The notes: generated by a model not told the origin, from the letters alone. Positions 20,610 to 34,080 are shown, counted from the stretch's first letter. The stretch is DNA of 64,000 bases from Littorina saxatilis (GCF_037325665.1 NC_090251.1:30698855-30762854), one strand, 5' to 3'. Numbers and translations are program-made.

Positions 20610-21533
20610 GACGGGCACAATGGCCTCGTGGATCAGACGCCGGTGTAACACGAGAAAACTACTCCCACGAGATTTTTACTCCGGAGTAAACATTTCGTAC
20701 GAAAAACTTACTCCCTTTACGAAAAAAGCACTCCCCCATTGCACGAGAAAATGACTCTCGAAGACAGGTGAGTTCCGAGTAAACATTTCGTACAAAAATG
20801 TTACTCCCCTGACGAATAAATAACGAATAAATGACTTCACCCCAACACGAGCAATTTAACTTCCCATGCCAGGTGTACGAAATGTTTACTCCCTTGTCCC
20901 CTGTTAGTCTTGATGGTGGAAGGGGTGGAAGGAGGGTAGCGCGACACTCGTGTGTGCGAGATCATTTATTGGCATTATCCCTTCGCCCGCATCCCATTTT
21001 TGCGTACGAGATTTTTACTGGAAGTAAAATAAATGGGGAGTACAAATTTCGTGGAGGGAGTAATTTTTTCGTGCCTTGGGGAGTTCTTTTCTCGTACAAA
21101 AAGTGTACTCGGAGTAAGAATTTCGTACGAAATATTTACTCCGGAGTACATTTTTCGTGGAGTAAAAGTTTCGTGTTACACCGGCCTCCCATGCGGAAGG
21201 TTAAGTGTTCGAATCCCTGTCGTGCCTGGTGGATTAAGGGGGGATATATTTCCCAGGTTCCAGGTCAACTTATAATTATGTGCAGACCTGCTGGTGCCTT
21301 ATCCCCCAAGCAAGCATAAGACCAAGTGCGCACGGAATCCTGTAATCCATGTCAGAGTTCGGTGGATTATAGAAACACGAAAATACCGGCCAAGCAGGCA
21401 TCCCCCCGAAATCGGCGTATGGCTGCCTAAATGGCGGGGTAAAAACGGGCATGCACGAAAAAATAAAAGCACTCTTGCAAAAACACGAGTTTACGTGCGA
21501 GTTTCAGCCCATGAACGCAGAAGAAGAAGAAGA
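20610..21533 (+). mobile_element. (GAA)n-tailed SINE split by a MITE
   Basis: The SINE head begins gacgggcacaatggcctcgt and resumes after the insertion with cctcccatgcggaagg and the B box gtgttcgaatccc. The body matches the 34.1-kb copy through caggtcaacttat, gttatagaaacacgaaaata and the tail gaagaagaagaagaa. The head is interrupted between the A and B boxes by the element at 20644-21180. No clear target duplication of the SINE itself was found. Confidence 0.78.
20644..21180. mobile_element. 537-bp non-autonomous DNA transposon (TGTAACACGA ends, CCGG flanks)
   Basis: The left end is TGTAACACGA and the right end TCGTGTTACA, flanked by CCGG at 20640-20643 and 21181-21184. Removing the element and one CCGG restores a continuous SINE head (gacgccggcctcc), which supports a 4-bp target duplication. 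The interior repeats modules such as tttactccggagtaaacatt and ttcgtacgaaa in both orientations, so it is nearly all foldback. No coding frame is present. TGT..ACA ends with a 4-bp duplication recall Ginger-type cut-and-paste transposons, but the superfamily is uncertain. Confidence 0.8.
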
Positions 21534-22470
21534 ACTGAGATGAATAATTACTTGATGTCAGCAACATTTTCAAGAATAACAATTTGACTGCCCATTCATT
21601 TGCAAAAATGAACTTTTGCAAAAGAATTCAAAAATTGCTTTTGAAATAGAATGGCATGCGTGCATGATTGTCTTCATGACTGCCATAATATTCTTTACTA
21701 AGTCGGCTGTACTGTGGATAGTTTTACTCCCTGTTTTTGTGGGTTTTTTCCCATCACTTTGTGCCATTTTTGTTGTAGAAACATATCTGCGATCCCATAA
21801 AACCCTAACAGTAACACACAGAAAAAATGGAAGCCACAGACAGGAAAAAGGGGTAGGGTGTTGTCCCAAGTTTTGTGCGAACAAAAATTTAATGCTGGGA
21901 ATTTCCAGCGGCGTAAACATAAACAGCTTTTGAAGGAGTTATTGAGAGGTTTTGTCAAGTGTGTGTTCTCCCCCAATTTTGCTGAGAAGAATCATAATGC
22001 CTCAAGTGCAAAACACTTATTGTTGTGAAAACCTCCTTTAGGCGTTTGCGGTGACATCATAAACGCAATAGCAAAGAAAGAAGAAAAAAAAGAAAAAAAG
22101 ACGTTATACATCTGTTAATTACTCTGTGGTACCCTTTCAGGCAAACACTAAGGCAATCTAAGGATATCCACTAAATTACAAGTCAATTAAATGTCTGAAA
22201 TTATTAAGTTTTAGTGGTTTTAGTTTTCTTGAGGCAAAGAAGTCTCTCCGCATGAGCTTTTTGGTTTTTCTACAAAAGTGGACGTCAACAAATTTGTTCT
22301 TCAAGTTTCAAGACTTGTTGACACAGTTTTGGTATTCAATTTAAAATGTAGTGTTTAAAAGAACGTTCAGACGAAGCACACTACGACCGAAGCCAAGTCT
22401 ACATGTCTATTTGTATTTGTTGTGTCAGGTTCTTGTTCGTTGACTTGTAAGAAGTGGGTGTATGAACACA
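21534..22470. other. Unassigned intergenic sequence
   Basis: AT-rich sequence with open frames of about 100 codons on both strands (21616-21933 and 21570-21920). Neither looks like a known protein or has a clear splice context. Nothing else recognised. Confidence 0.5.
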
Positions 22471-22611
22471 AGAATGTATGAATGACAAAGAACAAATGTT
22501 TATTTTTGAATGTTTTATGTATGTTTTATTACGGACACAAAAGCTCAGCAATGCAATTTCTCTTTTAGAGATTAATAAAGTTATTGTATTGTATTGTATT
22601 GTATTGAATCT
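22470..22611 (+). mobile_element. Truncated LINE 3' end with (TATTG)n tail
   Basis: The sequence ttattacggacacaaaagct, then caatttctcttttagagatt, then aataaagttattgtattgta is a typical non-LTR retrotransposon 3' UTR and pentanucleotide tail. The same end recurs at about 55940-55995. No RT coding sequence remains here. Confidence 0.7.
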
Positions 22612-25470
22612 GCGCACTTTCTTCAGGCCAGGCCCGAAACAGGTGAGAAGTCAAGAGTCAGTCAGGACCACGTGCTAGCGCAGGTGGCCACTTCTCCAAG
22701 ATTTTTAGACCACCATAAAACTCTTCAGCTGACAGTTTTCGTAAAGGAGGAGACCCTCACACTTGCACCAAGCGAATGGTCACACTGAACACGCAAGCTT
22801 GATCAGTTTCAGTGTTTATAATGGTTAACCCTGCACTGGCTCTTCTGTTATTTCCGAATTTCGAAGAAAAATGAAAAGTTGCAGGGACGCTGCTGGGATT
22901 TTTCAGTATTGTTTAAGGGGGCAAATTTACATAAATGGTCCCCAAGGTATCGGACATTTTTCGAAGTTTTAAATCAGCATCAACGTTCTCTATATATGTG
23001 AAAAAGTTTTACAGCAAAATGACGATACAGTTTTGGGCGATCTGAGACCAGCTTGAAGGCACAGTCCTTCTCGTGGAAATCGGTTTGACTCATCGTCCAA
23101 ATCTGTCGTTGCATTTCGGTGGGATCAGACCATCCTTCACTTGGACACATACCAAAAACGAACACCCTGACTGCTTTCTGTGTTGAGTACTTTTTGTTAT
23201 CCTACATACGTGAGAGAGACACCCGTGAGATAATAATCGTTCAAATCACACGTGTGTATATCATGTAAATGAGGTCATGTCAAGCAAGTCTGGCAGGGAC
23301 CTGTTTTTCCACTGCTTATGATGCCAAAGTCACCGAGACAAACGTCATTATAGAAACAAAAATTGCGCTCGCTAATTACCCTCGATGAATCTTTAGAACT
23401 AACACGTCACGCCACACTTTCAGAGTGACGTTTCTTTGCTTTGACGTAATAGATTGCACGAGGCTTTAGAAGAGATCGAGCTTCCAAAACAAGCGTCTTC
23501 AATTTAGCTGCCTCGTCTGCAAGACATTTTCAGTAAAATACACGTAAGTACAGTATGTAGGATAAACAGAATACTACATGGCTTGCTGTGTCGTACAAGA
23601 TTTACACTCGTTGCTTTTTCAAATAGTGAACAGCTCGCTTTCGCTCGCAGTTCAATATTTAAAAAAACCAACTCGTGTAAATCTGGGGTACGACACAGCA
23701 AGCCATGTAGTATTCTCTTTTTAATGAATTAATTTTACAAAAAAGCCACCTGTGTCCGTTCAGATCTAATTCATCGTAACATTCTCCCTCAGCACACAAA
23801 GCACTCAGACTGTGGATTGTTGGTACGTGTCCAAGTGGAGGGATGGTCTTATCCCGTGTAAAAGCCTGAGCAGATCTGAGATGACGAGTCGAATTGCTCA
23901 CACGAGAATTAAGGACTGTGCCTTGAAGTGTTTCCCCAACTGCCGACGCAAAACGACATCCCTGAAAATCAGTGTGAATGTTGCGGAGCCTAGCGCGTGA
24001 GAATGGAGTTCATAAGATATAAGTAATGGCCGAGATATACAACACAGAAAAATTGAATCCAACGCTACAATAGCACGTTAGCTTGCGAACCAGCACAAAT
24101 AACGAAAAAGTAACGATTTTCGTCGGAAGGCTTGGACAAAACTCAGCATCTTCGCCGCAGTGTTTCCTCTCCTCTTTTTCCGGAACCTCAGTCGCTAAAC
24201 ATGCTGAATTATAATTAGTGTCAGTTGAATAGCTTTTGTAAAGTGCTGTTCACTTGGTCGATTCTGTAACCAATTTTTGGCAGACTTTTGAACAATTCTA
24301 TCAGTTCAAAAATCGCTGCAAAAAGTGGCTGCTGTGTGAATAGTTTAGATATCCCGCCGATTTTCAGGCGGCTGTCTCCCGTCTAGGGCCAGCATGCACA
24401 CAAAAAAGAAGAAAGAAAAATTTAAAAAAAACTTGAAGAGGCGAGCCAACGGAAGAGCACGCATATAGTCAGCTAAATACAGCCTCTAATCAAAGAGTGC
24501 GACATACACAAATCGAAAATCGGCTAAAAAGTTGAACAGTCTCAACTTAGGGTTTTGAGTCGGCTCAGTCGATTGAAAACTGGGCGTGTTTGAACATCTC
24601 GTCGATTCTACCGCGGCAACCAAGTTCTGAGCGACTTCTCGCTAAAAGGTCGGTTAAAAATCGTCCATTCAGAACGTGCTGACTTAGCGTCAGTCCTTTT
24701 GCTCCTGGGAAAGTCTTCGGCCAAGTCAAGAACGGGTAACCCAAAAGGCGCAATCTGTGAACAGGAGTGCTTGTGAAGATAATTGACACCTATTGTTTGC
24801 CGACAGTAGGGTGAAGGACTACAGATTTGTGGACCCCTCTTGGCCGCACGTTCGACACACAAGGGTGTTAGAGATAATAAAATGGCGACGCACAACACCA
24901 ACAAGGACATTGAACAGAAATGGAAATCTCGGGATACTCATGTCATTTTCTTGAAATATACACTGTAAGTCAACGACGAGCAAGATGAGTGCATTATGTT
25001 GAAAGGTCACTAATGCACTAACTTTTCTTTATGGTGAAGTCACACGTTATTACTGTTGTTCCGCGGGATAATTTTATTCTATCTAAAAATAACCTCTTGC
25101 ACACCTGTGTTATGTTACATTAACTTGTATTGCCCTCCTTCTGCTGTATTATACGTAGGGTGATATATAGTAAAGGGTAATACAGTTTTATGTAACACGG
25201 TTATTGGGCTGTTACTAAATATCATCGAAATTTACTCAGACTTTTCTCACAGCAGTAGCCCCTACACCGTGCCCACCCACCCGAACCCCAACCAACCCTT
25301 ATTGTTGCTGATATTGCTTCCCCTCCGGTAAGGCAATTTCAAGAAACCAAACAAATATACTCGCATCCTGGCAAAGTAGCAAAGTACGTATGACGCAAAA
25401 TGCATTTTGGACACCCGAAGACATCTACATGTACTAATGTAGAAGGTGTGCCCCAAAATGGGATGTGTGG
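22612..25470. other. Gene-poor stretch with dispersed repeats
   Basis: Apart from the palindrome at 23568-23716 I see only dispersed repeat material. A module gtgtaaaagcctgagcagat at about 23860 recurs at 0.7, 11.4 and 32.8 kb. A module around gtgctgttcacttggtcgat and ggtcggttaaaaatcg at 24.24-24.68 kb recurs near 9.5-9.7 kb. Open frames here are under 101 codons and unrecognised. Confidence 0.5.
23568..23716. repeat. Long palindrome A, 149 bp
   Basis: The arms of about 72 bp begin agaatactacatggcttgct and end with the exact complement. The outer 29 bp are perfect and inner parts contain a few mismatches. The centre is agctcgctttcgctcgca, itself a small CTCG/CGAG-type motif. It is isolated in intergenic DNA. 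Confidence 0.88.
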
Positions 25471-25473
25471 GAG

Positions 25474-26487
25474 TCCAAAAGTGTGGGTGTCCAAAATGGA
25501 AGCAAATGGAAGTGTGGGTGTCCAAAATGGAAGCAAATGGAAGTGTGTGTGTCCAAAATGGAAGCAAAGGGAAGTGTGGGTGTCCAAAATGGAAGCAAAT
25601 GGAAGTGTGGGTGTCCAAAATGGAAGCAAATGGAAGTGTGGGTGTCCAAAATGGAAGCAAATGGAAGTGTGGATGTCCAAAATGGAAGCAAATGGAAGTG
25701 TGGAGGTCCAAAATGGAAGCAAATGTAAGTGTGGGTGTCCAAAATGGAAGTGTGGATGTCCAAAATGGAAGCAAATGGAAGTGTGGATGTCCAAAATAGA
25801 AGTGTGGAGCTCCAAAATGGAAGCAAATGTAAGTGTGGGTGTCCAAAATGGAAGCAAATGGAAGTGTGGGTGTCTAAAATGGAAGCAAATGGAAGTGTGG
25901 GTGTCCAAAATGGAAGTGTGGGTGTCCAAAATGGAAGCAAAGGAAAGTGTGGGTGTCCAAAATGGAAGCAAAGGAAAGTGTGGGTGTCCAAAATGGAAGC
26001 AAAGGGAAGTGTGGGTGTCCAAAATGGAAGCAAATGGAAGTGTGGGTGTCCAAAATGGAAGCAAATGGAAGTGTGGGTGTCCAAAATGGAAGCAAAGGGA
26101 AGTGTGGGTGTCCAAAATGGAAGCAAATGGAAGTGTGGGAGTCCAAAATGGAACTGGCAAATGGAAGTGTGGGAGTCCAAAATGGAAGCAAATGGAAGTG
26201 TGGGTGTCCAAAATGGAAGCAAAGGGAAGTGTGGGAGTCCAAAATGGAAGCAAAGGGAAGTGTGGGAGTCCAAAATGGAAGCAAATGGAAGTGTGGGAGT
26301 CCTTCTTCTTCTTCTTGGCGTTCGCAGAGAATGTGGGAGTCCAAAATGGAAGCAAATGGAAGTGTGGGAGTCCAAAATGGAAGCAAATGGAAGTGTGGGA
26401 GTCCAAAATGGAAGCAAATGGAAGTGTGTGTGTCCAAAATGGAAGCAAAGGGAAGTGTGGGTGTCCAAAATGGAAGCAAAAGAAGCA
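25474..26487. repeat. 31-bp satellite array, about 1 kb
   Basis: The unit is gtgtgggtgtccaaaatgga plus agcaaatggaa, 31 bp, repeated more than 30 times with point variants and a few shorter units. Since 31 is not a multiple of three, the frame rotates and each frame repeats every 31 residues. No unit contains a stop in any frame, so frames of 200-375 codons are open on both strands. They are consequences of the repeat. At about 26301-26335 it is interrupted by cttcttcttcttcttggcgt and neighbouring bases, resembling the (GAA)n SINE edge. A consensus donor (caggtatgt) follows the last unit. Confidence 0.92.
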
Positions 26488-26489
26488 GG

Positions 26490-27278
26490 TATGTAACTGA
26501 ACCCCGGTTCACTTAAAATGGTTTGCTGAACCATAAAAAGAACAAAATGAAAGAACACAACAACATTTTAAAACTTCCCATAAGAACCTCGTATTACGAA
26601 GTCTTTCGAGCAATGACAACGACAAACAAAAAGCTAATCTTTTGGACAAGTGTTTTGAATCTAGGTCTTGATATCTACCCTCCTTCTCTCCCTTCTTTAG
26701 TTCGGTCTGAAGAGTCACTTATTGTCAGTTGCTAGGTTATATATTGCTACAATTTACGATATGGCAAAACAATACCTTTTTGTCACCTAGATATACGGAG
26801 TGCTATAAAATGTTCGCTCTGCGCATTCAATGTTTAAGCACCCACATTTTTGCAGAAGTGAAGGGTGTACTTCACAACTGGAGTGTAGATTTACACTCAA
26901 TTGTCTTGTTTCATAGCTCCCGATTTAACTGTAATAACCGGGTATTTATATTGTCTGGAGTGGATCATGTACGGTCAATTACGAACGAGACAATACTTGT
27001 GCGTCTATTACACTTTGTGGACGACTGGAGAGAAGATTCACTTATGACCGATAAAAGTAGGTTCTACCTACTGGAAGGATAGTTGCAACGATCAACGTGA
27101 TCTTGTTTGTTTGATGGCTGGTTTTCTACATTACTGCTCCTATGATTGCATCTTCAACACAAATGTATGCAGCAATCATCGCGTTTTTCTTACTCGTCTT
27201 ATTTCAAGGAATCTTATGAGGTAAAACTTTGCTTGTCTTCTTGCGCGCTTGCTTGCACGATGCGACTCCATTATAATG

Positions 27279-27296
<18 letters not shown>
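26490..27296. other. Unassigned intergenic sequence
   Basis: A 117-codon frame at 26729-27082 (+) is present, but its translation resembles no family I know and has no clear splice partners. Nothing else recognised. Confidence 0.45.
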
Positions 27297-27840
<544 letters not shown>

Positions 27841-28059
27841 GTAAACAGACACATGATAATATAACAACATCATTAAGAAGGAGCACAACAAGTTTAAAAC
27901 TTATAAGTGCTCACATAAACATTCCTGAAATTTCATCGCGGATTATGATCAATGCGACACATTTTTGAAAAAAGAGATGAGACAACAAAAAATATATATA
28001 AAATTTTTTTTTTTTTTTTAATTAAAAAAAAGGAAAAAAAAGAAAAGGAGAAAAACAGC

Positions 28060-28098
28060 AGTTTTGAATCTGAATCTGAATCTGAATCTCTCTGTCTC

Positions 28099-28168
<70 letters not shown>

Positions 28169-28178
28169 TCTCTCTCTC

Positions 28179-28234
<56 letters not shown>

Positions 28235-29153
28235 CTCTCTCTCTCGTATAGACACACACAGAGACACACATAAAGAATACACACAGAGACGCACACTCAA
28301 ACTCTAATTGACTCGCGCGCACGCATACTCTTTTTCTGTCTGTCTGTCTGTCTGTCGGTCTGTGTCGTGCCCTCACACTCTATTATCCTCTACACTATCT
28401 CTCTCGTTCTGAGCACCGCCCCCCGCCCCCTTCACACACCCTTCCGCTTTTAAGGTTAGCCAGGACGGTGTCAATAATATCATGATTGAGAAATTCGTCC
28501 GGAGATCAAGAAATCTCATTTAAAATCTCCACACAGCGGAGACACCTTTCCAGTACCAGTCTGCGACCTAAAAGGCAAACAGAAAGCGAGTATGAGGTTG
28601 GCCATAAAAGTGTCATCTCTCGCGTCCGCGTCCCCGTCCCCGGCACAAGTGTTACCTACACAGCCCAATAACCTCTCGATATATTTCATATTACCCCTAT
28701 TACCTATCTGTATATTTCATATCGCCCTTATTACCTATCCCCTAGCGCCAATTAAGCCGATAAAAGTCCAGCGCGACTGACGTATATGCTGCTTCCAGAG
28801 TTGACATAAACATGATTTGGGGCTGTATTTACCGAGGTAAGTAATTTACCACTCTTCGCTTGTTAAAGCTCGCCTCTGCTGTTTGATAGCGGGACTCGTC
28901 GTCTGGTAATGGCAATCGGGGTATATAGCTACCCCGCCGAAGTCGTGAAACTACTGGCTCTTCCTCTCTACCCGGGTGGCCACTTGATGGTACGAGTAGC
29001 TAATACCCCGGGTTGTAATTTAATGAGAACAATCAGAAGATGCAAATAAAATACGGCGTGATTGTCAAGTAGCGAAACAATGTGGGTAGAACATGCTGGT
29101 GACTGATTTGTGCTCTCTCCTTCTTGCTTACACAAAACTCCTTTAGTTTTGTC

Positions 29154-29225
<72 letters not shown>

Positions 29226-29527
29226 GTATACGTGTATGTCTGACTGTCTGTCTCTCTCTCTCTCTGTGTTTGTATGTCTGTCTGTCTCTTTCTTTCTGTC
29301 TCTGCTTCTCTATTTTGTTTCTGTCTCTCTGTCTCTGTTTTGTCTCTGTATCTGCCTCTCTCTTTCACTATATTTGTCCGTTTGTCGTTTGTCTGTCTGA
29401 ATGTTTGTCTATATTTGTCTGTTTGTCAATTTCTTTCTCTGTCTCTTTGTATTTGTATGTCTGCTTGTATGTCTGTCTCTCTCTGTCTCCCTGTCTCTGT
29501 CTCTGTCCCTGTCTCTGTTTCTGTCTG

Positions 29528-29563
<36 letters not shown>

Positions 29564-29590
29564 TCTCTTCCCTTTCTCTCTCTCTAGCTC
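28060..29590. repeat. (CT)n-rich microsatellite region
   Basis: (CT)n runs at about 28086-28244 and 29155-29222, the second continuing as degenerate (TGTCTC)n to 29585. Between them, 28245-29150 has short CA runs and no gene that I can support. The Ser/Leu and Arg/Glu frames are artefacts. Confidence 0.85.
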
Positions 29591-30626
29591 TACTTATCTA
29601 AACCAGAGGGGGTAAGGGGTAGGGTGGGTGATGATGGCGGCGGATGATCATTGGGTAGGTGATTGGGGGATCATTGTGTGCCACAGTTTGTTAGTGTCCG
29701 TCCTGAATCCGACCGTCCGTCCATCCACGACTGTGAAGACAGTACTGAAATAATCAAAAGAAGACTGCATTTATAGACAGAGAAAATTCTTGGTGACATA
29801 ATTCATGCGTTGAAGACCAGTGTCAAAGAGTGTAGACCTTTTCCTGACGGCTTTATCCACAAGACTGCCAGTTTCATCTGAACAACTGAAGCCGTTTGGC
29901 TCAAACATTTTACACATTTATTGATCTTTTTGTGAATAAATCAGTCATTTACTGAATTTGGTTGTTGTTCGTTTCTTTGTTTGTTTTAGGGGGTATGTGG
30001 GATAGACAATTTCATTTCGTGGGAATTGAGGCGGAGCGGGGAGGGGGAGTCGTTTTAGCTTAGTGGGGGGGGGGGGGGGGGGGGGCAAAGGAGTGTCTTC
30101 TGTAGTATCTATTTCAAAGACAGTTGCATTGGCTGTACCAGCTCCCCTGTATATCCGTCTGAAGACAATATATTTTGGGAGGTTTGAAGAACTTTATAAA
30201 TCACTTGGACTCGAAACGGTGTGAGACGCGCTTGTCCATAAATTTCTGAGATCTGTTCAAACAACGAATGGAGTCCCTCTTTCGGCGGGGTTTGACACAC
30301 TCGACCAAAAAATCCTTTGAGATTATTCGGAAAAATAGAATGTACGGGGTAAAGCTAACGCCGTCTTTAAATTGGTTAAATGTTTATCGTCACAAACCCT
30401 CTCTCCTTTAATCGTGATTTACTTTGACACTTATGTCCTTAATTCCGACTTTCATCTTCAAAGGCATAACAGGGTCACACGGGACAAAGTTTTCCATGCA
30501 CAATAGCGGCACGGAAAGTCAATTCAAAGATCGCTTGAATTCTTTACGATGTTTGAATGTTCCCCTATCGAGTACGCTGGGTAGATCCATCATCTGTCAG
30601 TGCTTGCTTGCAAAGACAAGAGAAAG

Positions 30627-30669
<43 letters not shown>

Positions 30670-30932
30670 TGTTTGTGTGTGTGCGTGCGTGCGCACGTGC
30701 GTGTGTGTGTGTGTGCGTGCGTGCGCACGTGCGTATGTCGGCATGCGTGTGTGTGTGTTCTTTTTTGTGTGCTTTAAAACAAAAATAAAAATATTATTAG
30801 CTTTTCTATTAAAATGTTGCTGAAGCGTCGACTCGCCGTCCAGAACCGAAGTTAGGCAATTTTGAGGAAGAGAAGAAACAATATCTCACAATACTATCAG
30901 ACACCATGAGCACTGGAGCCATTAGGTCCCGT
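29591..30932. repeat. Intergenic sequence with poly(G) and (GT)n tracts
   Basis: A G run at 30066-30085 and a (GT)n tract at about 30629-30715, extended by GTGC-rich sequence with two copies of gtgcgtgcgtgcgcacgtgc. No gene is seen. Confidence 0.75.
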
Positions 30933-31348
30933 TGTGACGCCGTCATCTTGGCCGCGCCGTCATATTACGATTCTCGGCCTCGTTGATCTTGTATAAACTC
31001 CACACTGAACAAAAAAAAAACACCCTTCGATAGTACTGATGAGCGACCTTGGGCCAAATTTGTCCTACCTATTTTTTTGTATTTAACTTAAAAATTTGAT
31101 TCATCCTAAAATGTTTCCCTTTTCATTCAAGGGACGTAACCACTCGGTACACGTTTTCGAAAAAATCGAATTTTTGGGTGAAATCTATTAAATTTCACCA
31201 CCAATTTTCTTCACATGCAAGAAACTGATATGCTTTTTGTCCTGATATAATTCCACTTCATTAATTTTACCAGGAAACAACATTTCAGTCTCGAGTATAA
31301 ATCGAGGGCCGGGTAATATGACGGCAGGGCCAAGATGACGGCGTCACA
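30933..31348. mobile_element. 416-bp MITE with TGTGACGCC ends and CCGT duplication
   Basis: The left end TGTGACGCCGTCATCTTGGC is matched by the complement of the right end, with similarity extending about 48 bp (a few mismatches). CCGT flanks both sides (30929-30932 and 31349-31352). No coding frame. Ends of TGT..ACA with a 4-bp duplication are the same style as the element at 20644-21180, although the TIR sequences differ. Confidence 0.8.
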
Positions 31349-31504
31349 CCGTCATGTCTAACTCCATCCCCACCCCCTTAATCCACACTGGGCCCATCAC
31401 CACTGCCTCGTACCCGCTACCCTCCCCCTCCCCCTCTTTTATCCTGATGGAAGGCTCATCACTGGAAATTTTACTAAAAGCGACAAAATCGTATGGAGAC
31501 TTGA

Positions 31505-31616
31505 AGAGAGAGAGGGTTAGATAGAAAGAGAGAGAGAGACAGAGAGAGACAGAGAGAGACAGAGAGAGAGAGAGAGAGAAAGAGAGACAGAGACAGAGAT
31601 AGAGAGAGAGAGAGAC

Positions 31617-31657
<41 letters not shown>

Positions 31658-31660
31658 AGG
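31505..31660. repeat. (GA)n microsatellite
   Basis: Interrupted (GA)n with GACA variants. The flanks from 31661 to 32690 show no gene; frames there are under 76 codons. Confidence 0.9.
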
Positions 31661-32689
31661 GGGATGCAGAGGGAGATAGATTAAATATGATAACAAGGTT
31701 TTTTTCTGAGAATAATTCACAACAAAAGATTACAATTAAGACGTATAACAGCTTTTCTATCTCAAGTGTTGACATTGTCCAACAAAATTCAATACCAATT
31801 TTATCACAGAAATTGCCGCCAACCATTAAACCACGTGCGTGATTGAAGCGCCGGGACGAGCGGCACTGGATTGTTTGCTCAGATCATATCCCTGGTGAGG
31901 AACGCCAGGCAAACTGGAACAAGGGCGAGAACCCGTGGGAGAGAAGTTCACTGATTAGTCTAGATCGTCTATGCGATGTTTATGCGCCTGTCAAAACGTG
32001 TCCTATCACTGATCTCTCGGTCGAAGAGTGCCCCTGATTTAGAGAGGTGAAAATTGCTGGACTGGCCGGTCATTTCCTCACGCTTAGACAACAGGTAAGA
32101 ATCTCAAACGCATGCGCAACCACTAAAGATACCTTAATTCCTTCCAGCGTAATATAAATCATCATGCACATAACCACATAATTATCTAACAGCGTACTAC
32201 AAACAATCATGTTCCAAATAGGTCCAAGCTACCCGTCAGAGGACGCTAAACCCCCAAAGTCAGTCAGTCAACCACATATCTGTCCAGGTAGTGTTGCGTG
32301 GGATAAGAAGTACAGACCCCTAACACCGGGTAGGTGGGGGCTAAGGGGTGGGGTGCTGAGCTCTTCTGGCTTACAAATACTCTGTGGTACATGTAGTATT
32401 TGTATCAGGCAGAGGAGCACAACCCGCACGTGTTAAGTGCGAGTGGGTCAGAGCATCCAAGTTCACACACGACATCACACACAGAATCTACGGCTTTGCT
32501 GCTTTCCATTCAGAGCGGGAATATTTTGATGAATTAATTTCGCAAGTGATGCCTTTGTCAATAAATTCAACAAAAGATTCCCAATCAGCACATAAACAGT
32601 AATCAGCCAGGTATTATATTTTTGATAATTATGTGTCATCGTGGAAGGATGCTCTTGCCCCATGGCAGCCCGAATTTCCATTAGGGTCA

Positions 32690-32830
32690 CTTTGCAGGAC
32701 GATATAATACCAATACCAACACCAATACAAATGCCAATACCAATATAAATACCAATACCATACCAATACCAATACCATAACAATACCATACCAATACCAT
32801 ACCAATACCATTGTCAATACCAAAACCTGG
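32690..32830. repeat. (ATACCA)n minisatellite inside a dispersed repeat
   Basis: Degenerate ataccaataccaacaccaat repeats fill about 32697-32825. On the left lies tggaaggatgctcttgcccc and on the right aaaacctggacagatctgtg. In other copies of the dispersed repeat (about 23.83 kb) these two modules are nearly adjacent, so the microsatellite appears to have expanded inside it. Confidence 0.6.
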
Positions 32831-33879
32831 ACAGATCTGTGATGGTAGACACGATGGTTCATACAGGAAGGAATTAGGTATCTCTAACGTCCAGACTGTG
32901 ACCCCACTCCAGCACCGAGTATCCAGCGAGTAGTATCCAGCGGTCCTAGATCGTCCTAGCTGCAATCTGGATGAAAAGCCAATGACGACGTAACGATATT
33001 TGAGGAACGCGTGGGGGGAAGCTGCTGGGCAGAAGTCAAAGGGGTCAGCAGCGGCTTCTTTGATGTGACCCCCGAGAACAGATAAGATTTTAACACACAC
33101 CTGTATGCCGGACCCGACTCCCAAAGCCCTTTCTCTCCCTCCCTCCCGTTATCTAAGCCTTGTCATAATTTGCGAGAGAAAGAACCCGAGATAGCTCAAG
33201 TTGTGTTGTTTATTGGCGTCACGCGTTGCTTTTCTGATGGGCGCGGGGGTCTTTGAAGTTTAGCACGGTGTGCGGCAAGGAGGGGTATCTTTCTTTTTTG
33301 GTTCTGTTTGAGATGCATCCTTCTGGCGGGTGGTTGTGCTCCGAGTCGTTCCCGTGGAGTTTCCAGGAGAAAGTAGATGACTGTGGCGGCTTGTCCGGTG
33401 ACTGAGCTTGCCTTAAAGATACCCTTTCCGACGTGACATGACGTAAAAAGCGATCTCATACGTAATCCGTCAAGGCTTATACATGGGACAAGATCATCCT
33501 TCCCCTGGAACACCGTTATGTAAAAAATCAAATAAAAAATGCAGCCTTACTGCTTTCTGCGCACAGTGGATTTTTGTTGTTGTTCTGAACTCGCATTTTG
33601 ACACTGGTGTCAATTACAAAAGAATTTCAAGCAAAACTCAAAACTTCCCGCTCTGCCAAGAAATTATAGCAGGCCGTGTTCAAGTTCTTATCCCGTGAAA
33701 AACCTGAACAACTGAACTGATACATTTCTGGACAGACGAGTGCTGGCTGCGGCATAGTGCCTGGGGGTTATACGCCACGGTTATGAAGGAATGTACCTTT
33801 ACACGCAGTGCCTTGCGGCTCGTCTGGAGATCGCTGTATGGATCATTACTGTTTGTGTTGGAAACTGTGCAGACGCGCG

Positions 33880-34036
33880 CACATACATACACACACACAC
33901 ACGCACACACACAAACACGCACACACCATGCCGCACACGGCACACACTAAACACGGCCGTGCACACAGCACACACAAACACACACACACACACAACCAAC
34001 ACTGACACACACACCTCAGTCACACACACACACACA

Positions 34037-34079
<43 letters not shown>

Positions 34080-34080
34080 T
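33880..34080. repeat. (CA)n and (CT)n microsatellites
   Basis: Interrupted (CA)n with CACG and CAAA variants, a short (CT)n run at about 34038-34062, then (CA)n again. Region 32831-33880 has no supported gene. Confidence 0.88.

Noticed and set aside
25339-26558. Overlapping frames of over 350 codons on both strands
   Set aside because: They arise from a 31-bp satellite with no stops in any frame and resemble no protein.
28592-28780. Short hydrophobic frame as a small membrane protein
   Set aside because: 62 codons in low-complexity pyrimidine-rich sequence without supporting context.
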